In this document: one piece after another, positions 6,752 through 8,459 of the stretch
Layout of the letters: each line of letters begins with the position of its first letter
Position numbering within the stretch: position 1 is the first letter of the stretch
Source: Actinomycetota bacterium
GTDB taxonomy: Bacteria; Actinomycetota; Thermoleophilia; Solirubrobacterales; Solirubrobacteraceae
DNA: 8,459 nt
Reading direction: 5' to 3'
NCBI GenBank assembly: GCA_903970315.1
Contig: CAJCIJ010000004.1
Coordinates: 1-8,459, forward strand
Notes under the pieces: model-generated
Told to the model about the DNA's origin: nothing
The model's database searches: none
Seen by the model: the letters and a program-made list of their open reading frames with translations, nothing else
Translations under genes and position numbers: made by a program

Positions 6752-7213
6752 ATGAGCACGTACTTCCCGCTGGACGAGTACTTCATGCGGTTGGCCCTGC
6801 GCGAGGCTGAGCACTCCCTAGAACACGAGGACGTGCCCGTGGGTGCGGTGGTGGTGGTCGGCGGCGAGGTTCTGGCAGCGGGCCACAACGAGCGCGAGGT
6901 GCGCCAGGACCCCACGGCTCATGCGGAGCTGTTGGCGTTGCGCGAGGCGGCACGCAGGTTGGGCACGTGGCGCGTGCTCGACGCGGTGCTCTACGTGACC
7001 CTGGAGCCGTGCGCGATGTGTGCCGGCGCGATCGTGCTGGCCCGCGTGCCCCGCGTGGTGTTCGGCGCGTATGACCCCAAGGCGGGTGCGGGGGGCAGCG
7101 TGCTTGACGTGCTCGCTGAGCCACGCTTGAACCACCGGCCCGATGTGGCGGGGGGCTTGCTCGCGGCCGAGTCGTCGACCCTGCTGAGCCAATTCTTCGC
7201 CTCGCGGCGCTGA
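6752..7213 (+). CDS. tadA: tRNA-specific adenosine deaminase
   Basis: This 153-residue cytidine/deoxycytidylate deaminase-family protein has the TadA pattern. HAE at 57-59 supplies a zinc ligand (His57) and the proton shuttle (Glu59), and PCAMC at 86-90 supplies two Cys zinc ligands (Cys87, Cys90). VPVGAVVV (28-35), ARVPRVVFGAYDPKAGA (97-113) and the C-terminal FF region are also typical. The enzyme converts A34 to inosine in tRNA-Arg(ACG), which allows decoding of CGN codons, and is usually essential. Length is normal for the family. The ATG at 6752 is the natural start because it places the N-terminal helix (EYFMRLALREAE) at the expected spot, although the Shine-Dalgarno sequence is weak. 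It is divergent from the protease gene and 86 bases upstream of a tRNA-Ser gene. Confidence 0.95.
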   Translation: MSTYFPLDEYFMRLALREAEHSLEHEDVPVGAVVVVGGEVLAAGHNEREVRQDPTAHAELLALREAARRLGTWRVLDAVLYVTLEPCAMCAGAIVLARVPRVVFGAYDPKAGAGGSVLDVLAEPRLNHRPDVAGGLLAAESSTLLSQFFASRR

Positions 7214-7233
7214 ACGCCGCCGCCGGCACTCAG

Positions 7234-7247
7234 GGTCCTCACGGACC
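7234..7247 (+). terminator. Possible hairpin terminator after tadA
   Basis: GGTCC-TCAC-GGACC forms a perfect five-base-pair stem with a four-base loop 20 bases after the tadA stop. There is no T-run behind it, so it is at most a weak or atypical intrinsic terminator. Transcription could equally continue into the tRNA gene. Confidence 0.3.
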
Positions 7248-7299
7248 GCCCGCAAGAGGCCTACAACAGCCGTGATGGGCTAGCCTGATTACTTCCCCT

Positions 7300-7389
7300 G
7301 GAGGGGTGGCAGAGCGGTTGAATGCGGCGGTCTCGAAAACCGTTGTGCGTCTTATTGGCGTACCGAGAGTTCGAATCTCTCCCCCTCCG
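7300..7389 (+). tRNA. tRNA-Ser (anticodon CGA)
   Basis: This is a complete 90-base class II tRNA. The acceptor stem GGAGGGG (7300-7306) pairs perfectly with CCCCTCC (7382-7388), followed by the discriminator G at 7389. The anticodon stem GCGGT (7327-7331) and ACCGT (7339-7343) encloses the loop CTCGAAA, with anticodon CGA at 7334-7336 reading UCG serine codons. A long variable arm occupies 7344-7364, as expected for serine. The T arm is GAGAG-TTCGAAT-CTCTC (7365-7381). CCA is not encoded. No anomalies are seen in the stems beyond one G-T wobble in the anticodon stem. Confidence 0.96.
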
Positions 7390-7394
7390 TTTTT

Positions 7395-7430
7395 GCAGGG
7401 AAAGTCGCCTGTTTGCAGGCAGTTTCCTGT
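7395..7430 (+). terminator. Imperfect hairpin just after the tRNA gene
   Basis: An inner stem GCCTG (7407-7411) and CAGGC (7416-7420) with loop TTTG is extended, after a small internal loop, by CAGGGAAA (7396-7403) pairing with TTTCCTG (7423-7429) with one bulged G. The structure begins six bases after the tRNA 3' end, behind a run of five Ts at 7390-7394. It could terminate or help process the tRNA transcript. No U-tract follows the stem, so intrinsic termination is not certain. Confidence 0.45.
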
Positions 7431-7616
7431 CGGCGCGGCGTCGTTTTCGGTCCGAGTCGTGACCGCAGTAGACCGCTGAAAACCGCTCAAAACCGATGCT
7501 GACTGGCGCACGACTGGCGCACGAGATTGCCTTCCGGAAGGTGTGGAGCCCGGTCGTCCGACAGTGCTTGCCGATGCTGTCATCGCCGCGTATGCTGGAC
7601 CGACCATGGCAAACCA
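7431..7616. other. Non-coding stretch with an 11-bp tandem duplication
   Basis: I see no credible gene between the hairpin behind the tRNA and the gene fragment that starts at 7617. The stretch contains GACTGGCGCAC twice in immediate tandem (7501-7511 and 7512-7522) and two AAAACCG motifs close together (around 7479-7495). Reading frames that cross it have atypical composition and no recognisable domain. It may be the scar of an integration or deletion behind the tRNA, but no integrase or matching attachment sequence is visible in the window. Confidence 0.4.
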
Positions 7617-7805
7617 GACGGCTCGGTGGCTTGGATCACCCAGGCCAGTCCCGACGAAGGGTCGTACCAAGTCCACACAGTCGACAAGACCGGTAGCCAC
7701 GAGCTGGCCTTCGGCGCCGACATCGACCCCTACTCGCTGGCTCTGGCCGGCAGTAGGCTCTACTGGACCCAGGAAGGCAAGCCGATGTCCGCGGTGCTGC
7801 ATTAA
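7617..7805 (+). pseudogene. 3' fragment of a secreted-protein gene, lacking its 5' part
   Basis: The first 77 bases are identical to the last 77 bases of the window (8383-8459), which lie inside the secreted-protein gene starting at 7876, and they are read in the same protein frame (DGSVAWITQASPDEG...). The frame then continues through ELAFGADIDPYSLALAG and LYWTQEGKP to a TAA at 7803-7805. This is therefore the C-terminal end of the same protein or a close paralogue. Homology stops abruptly at 7617. Upstream the frame stays open from an ATG at 7527, but that leader (7527-7616) is unrelated and Arg/Cys-rich. I read it as a truncated copy made by partial tandem duplication. It may instead be an assembly join, in which case 7694-7805 would be the true end of the gene cut off at the window edge. 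Confidence 0.6.
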
Positions 7806-7875
7806 GTTGGACGGGCTACGCGGTTTGCTCGATCGCACTCCGGGCGCTGTCGCACTGATCGGTAGAGCCAGGTAC

Positions 7876-8459
7876 ATGAAACGAGCCGTCTACAGCCTTC
7901 TTGGGACCGCGCTGCTTTTCGTAGCTGCGCCGGCCGCGGCGACGTCGGCCTCGAAGAAGACAGCCATGGTCTGTCGACCGGGCATCGGCAGGGTCGTCGC
8001 AGCCGACCGCCAAGCGCAGATCTATGTGGCCCACGAAGTATCGCCGGGACGGCCACCAGCCGAATTCACCTCGGACCGCGGTTGCATCTTCGGCCGGCGC
8101 GGCTCCTACTACATCGCGGCAGGCGGTCCACCAGAAGAACCGACGTCGACGGGCTACGATGCCACGCGGCACGTGACCCTTGCGGGCGAGATGGTCGCCT
8201 GGGAAGAACTTTCGACGATCTATTCACGAGGCGTGCCGGGCGCTGGCAGCTCAAGAGACGTTGTGTGGGTGCAAGACCTGCGTACTGGCAAGGACCTGCA
8301 CAGGGCGCCCACGGGCACACCGCTTACGCCGACCCCGAATGAAATCGGCATCGGGTCGGCGACCAGCCTAGTGCTCAAATCCGACGGCTCGGTGGCTTGG
8401 ATCACCCAGGCCAGTCCCGACGAAGGGTCGTACCAAGTCCACACAGTCGACAAGACCGG
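7876..8459 (+). CDS. Secreted protein of unknown function, C-terminus beyond window
   Basis: The frame is open from the ATG at 7876 to the window end (194 codons, no stop). The first 25 residues, a Lys-Arg start, a hydrophobic core (LLGTALLFVAA) and a small-residue end (AAATSA), form a good Sec signal peptide. There is no lipobox Cys, so the product is probably exported to the cell surface or medium. The mature part has two Cys (33 and 70) and alternating strand-like segments such as EMVAWEEL, VVWVQDLRTGK and SLVLKSDGSVAWI. These resemble beta-propeller blades, but I cannot name a family. The frame stays open upstream to at least 7606 (an ATG there), but that extension overlaps the gene fragment out of frame, so 7876 is preferred. 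The ribosome binding site is weak (AGG six bases before). The C-terminus may match the fragment at 7694-7805. Confidence 0.75.
   Translation, partial: MKRAVYSLLGTALLFVAAPAAATSASKKTAMVCRPGIGRVVAADRQAQIYVAHEVSPGRPPAEFTSDRGCIFGRRGSYYIAAGGPPEEPTSTGYDATRHVTLAGEMVAWEELSTIYSRGVPGAGSSRDVVWVQDLRTGKDLHRAPTGTPLTPTPNEIGIGSATSLVLKSDGSVAWITQASPDEGSYQVHTVDKT
8383..8459 (+). repeat. 77-bp exact direct repeat, second copy, ending at window edge
   Basis: It is identical over all 77 bases to 7617-7693 (offset 766), with the first difference exactly at the left boundary (A at 7616 versus C at 8382). It ends where the window ends, so the true right boundary is unknown. It codes for the same peptide in both places. 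Confidence 0.95.

Noticed and set aside
7478..7496. Two AAAACCG motifs as the start of a CRISPR-like or iteron array
   Set aside because: There are only two short copies with no regular spacing or further units, so they do not support an array.
7606..7875. Upstream in-frame extension of the secreted-protein gene from an ATG at 7606
   Set aside because: It would read the gene fragment in the wrong frame, giving Arg/Thr/Pro-rich nonsense, and would bury a good signal peptide that begins at 7876.
7239..7877. Minus-strand open frame of 212 codons across the tRNA gene
   Set aside because: Its distinctive segment (GEIRTLGTP...FNRSATPP) is the reverse-strand translation of tRNA-Ser, a well-known false gene call in databases.

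Overview
This is a high-GC bacterial window with tightly packed genes. GC content, gene style (Ala-rich secreted subtilase, Sfp-type PPTase, propeller-like secreted protein) and the tadA/tRNA-Ser neighbourhood suggest an actinobacterium, possibly of the Thermoleophilia/Solirubrobacterales type. No marker in the window fixes the taxonomy.

Minus-strand block (6612 down to 1). Seven genes point the same way. First come a secreted subtilisin-like protease (6612-4969) and a 4'-phosphopantetheinyl transferase (4901-4215). After a 139-bp gap follows a translationally coupled run of five genes: a carrier protein (4075-3827), an acyl-CoA-dehydrogenase-like flavoprotein (3830-2649), a truncated seryl-tRNA-synthetase homologue of the amino acid:[carrier protein] ligase type (2649-1723), a DUF1839 protein (1726-743), and the N-terminal 250 residues of a glycoside-hydrolase-family-2-like protein that runs off the left edge (750-1). 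The four junctions overlap by 4, 1, 4 and 8 bases, so this is almost certainly one operon. The likely logic is as follows. The PPTase adds phosphopantetheine to the carrier. The ligase loads a small amino acid. The flavoprotein may oxidise or simply bind the loaded carrier. DUF1839, which looks to me like a papain-like/BtrH-type acyltransferase, may unload the aminoacyl group onto an acceptor. The GH2-like gene hints that the acceptor or product involves a glycan. The ligase family is known biochemically, but as far as I know the product of such clusters is not, so this is the most interesting part of the window.

Divergent region (6613-6751). A perfect 21-bp direct repeat (period 34 bp) lies between the protease and the plus-strand tadA gene (6752-7213, tRNA adenosine deaminase). 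Downstream of tadA is a complete tRNA-Ser with anticodon CGA (7300-7389), followed by a hairpin.

Right end (7390-8459). This part holds a short non-coding stretch with an 11-bp tandem duplication, a 3'-terminal gene fragment (7617-7805), and a secreted protein gene (7876 to beyond 8459). The last 77 bases of the window are identical to 7617-7693. The gene fragment is therefore either a partial tandem duplication or an assembly-graph loop, because 77 is a common assembler k-mer size. The structure of this end should be treated with caution.
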